This document shows, piece by piece, positions 63,763 to 64,000 of a stretch of DNA of 64,000 nucleotides. The stretch lies in assembly GCA_963819885.1 (NCBI GenBank), contig CAWFXV010000014.1:1-64000 (forward strand), given 5' to 3'. This stretch comes from JACVRX01 sp963819885. Its GTDB lineage: Bacteria; Actinomycetota; Actinomycetes; Jiangellales; Jiangellaceae. The stretch's first letter is position 1; each line of letters begins with the position of its first letter. The notes beneath the pieces were generated by a model, which was not told the DNA's origin, ran no database searches, and saw only the letters and a list, made by a program, of their open reading frames with translations. Position numbers and translations under genes: made by a program.

Positions 63763-64000
63763 ATGTTCCGCAACCTGGCCCGACTGATCGCCGCACCTCC
63801 CGAGCTGGGCCCCGCCGGCCCGGCGATCCAGGTCTTCCGCGTCCACCCGTTTCAGCTGAGCCGGTGGCTGGAGGAGGCGTGGGTGGCAGGCCGGACGGTC
63901 CCCGAGTTCGGCGTACGCACCGTCAACGCCCTGCCCTTCCTCGGCAGCGACCAGATCATCGACGTCCTCGACCTGCCGGCACCGTCGGCGGGCGGGGTCG
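63763..64000 (+). CDS. Unknown protein, cut by the window edge
   Basis: The first 79 residues from ATG 63763 are inside the window: MFRNLARLIAAPPELGPAGP, then VFRVHPFQLSRWLEEAW and LPFLGSDQIIDVLDLPA. It lies 31 bases after the preceding gene and continues past the edge. Family not recognised. Confidence 0.6.
   Translation, partial: MFRNLARLIAAPPELGPAGPAIQVFRVHPFQLSRWLEEAWVAGRTVPEFGVRTVNALPFLGSDQIIDVLDLPAPSAGGV

Noticed and set aside
1..64000. CRISPR arrays, tRNA or rRNA genes
   Set aside because: No regular direct repeats with spacers and no tRNA-like T-arm or rRNA segments were noticed on either strand. A model-based scan was not possible.

Overview
The window is high-GC DNA with frequent GTG starts, ATGA/GTGA stop-start overlaps, an F420-type luciferase-like oxidoreductase, a BTAD/SARP-type regulator and several families known from Mycobacterium smegmatis. 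All of this points to an actinomycete (Actinomycetota); I cannot name a genus. About ten single-base frame breaks fall inside otherwise well conserved genes, two of them at G/C runs, so some 'broken' genes are probably assembly errors.

Region 1 (1-13.3 kb) is the most coherent system. Left operon (minus): a phosphosulfolactate synthase (ComA-like), a DUF7714-type protein and an aspartase/fumarase-superfamily lyase. This pairing is the one used for the first two steps of bacterial coenzyme M synthesis. Around it lie most of the 'Nit1C' nitrogen-starvation set (AIR-synthase-like Sll0787 type, MSMEG_0567-type acetyltransferase, MSMEG_0568-type radical SAM protein, MSMEG_0565-type glycosyltransferase, Sll0783/MSMEG_0572-type protein), but no nitrilase. 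Also present are an amidohydrolase, a carbamate kinase-FdrA pair, and a flavin disulfide reductase-like enzyme with a single redox cysteine. An XRE/cupin regulator sits at the end. A 14-bp inverted repeat (TTTCCGATAGGAAA and two variants) lies at promoters of three of these operons and is the likely operator that ties them together.

Region 2 (13.3-40 kb) is mostly ordinary chromosome: a decayed glycosyltransferase fragment, a DUF4097-DUF2089-DrrA-DrrB operon, threonine ammonia-lyase, an MFS exporter, an F420-type oxidoreductase, cystathionine gamma-synthase, an acyl-CoA ligase/SDR pair, MsrA, cystathionine beta-synthase, an SGNH hydrolase, thiolase, a Bax-inhibitor-1 protein, a glycosyltransferase plus amylo-alpha-1,6-glucosidase pair, a class V aminotransferase, an MMPL transporter, a mycothiol-type DinB protein, a STAS protein and a DUF4389 protein.

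Region 3 (40-64 kb) is accessory. It starts at an ABC ATPase cut off at its Walker A motif and has AT-richer patches, an IS3 remnant and many unfamiliar genes. These include an amidohydrolase, a beta-propeller/CARDB protein, a subtilisin-like protease facing a free-standing I9-propeptide-like protein, a second beta-propeller protein coupled to a 30-residue lectin-like ORF, a LodA-like quinone (CTQ) oxidase fused to a von Willebrand A module with its LodB flavoprotein and a BTAD regulator. At the right edge is an unfinished plus-strand operon: an SPF-motif protein, an HExxH protein and two unknowns. Few of these proteins have signal peptides.
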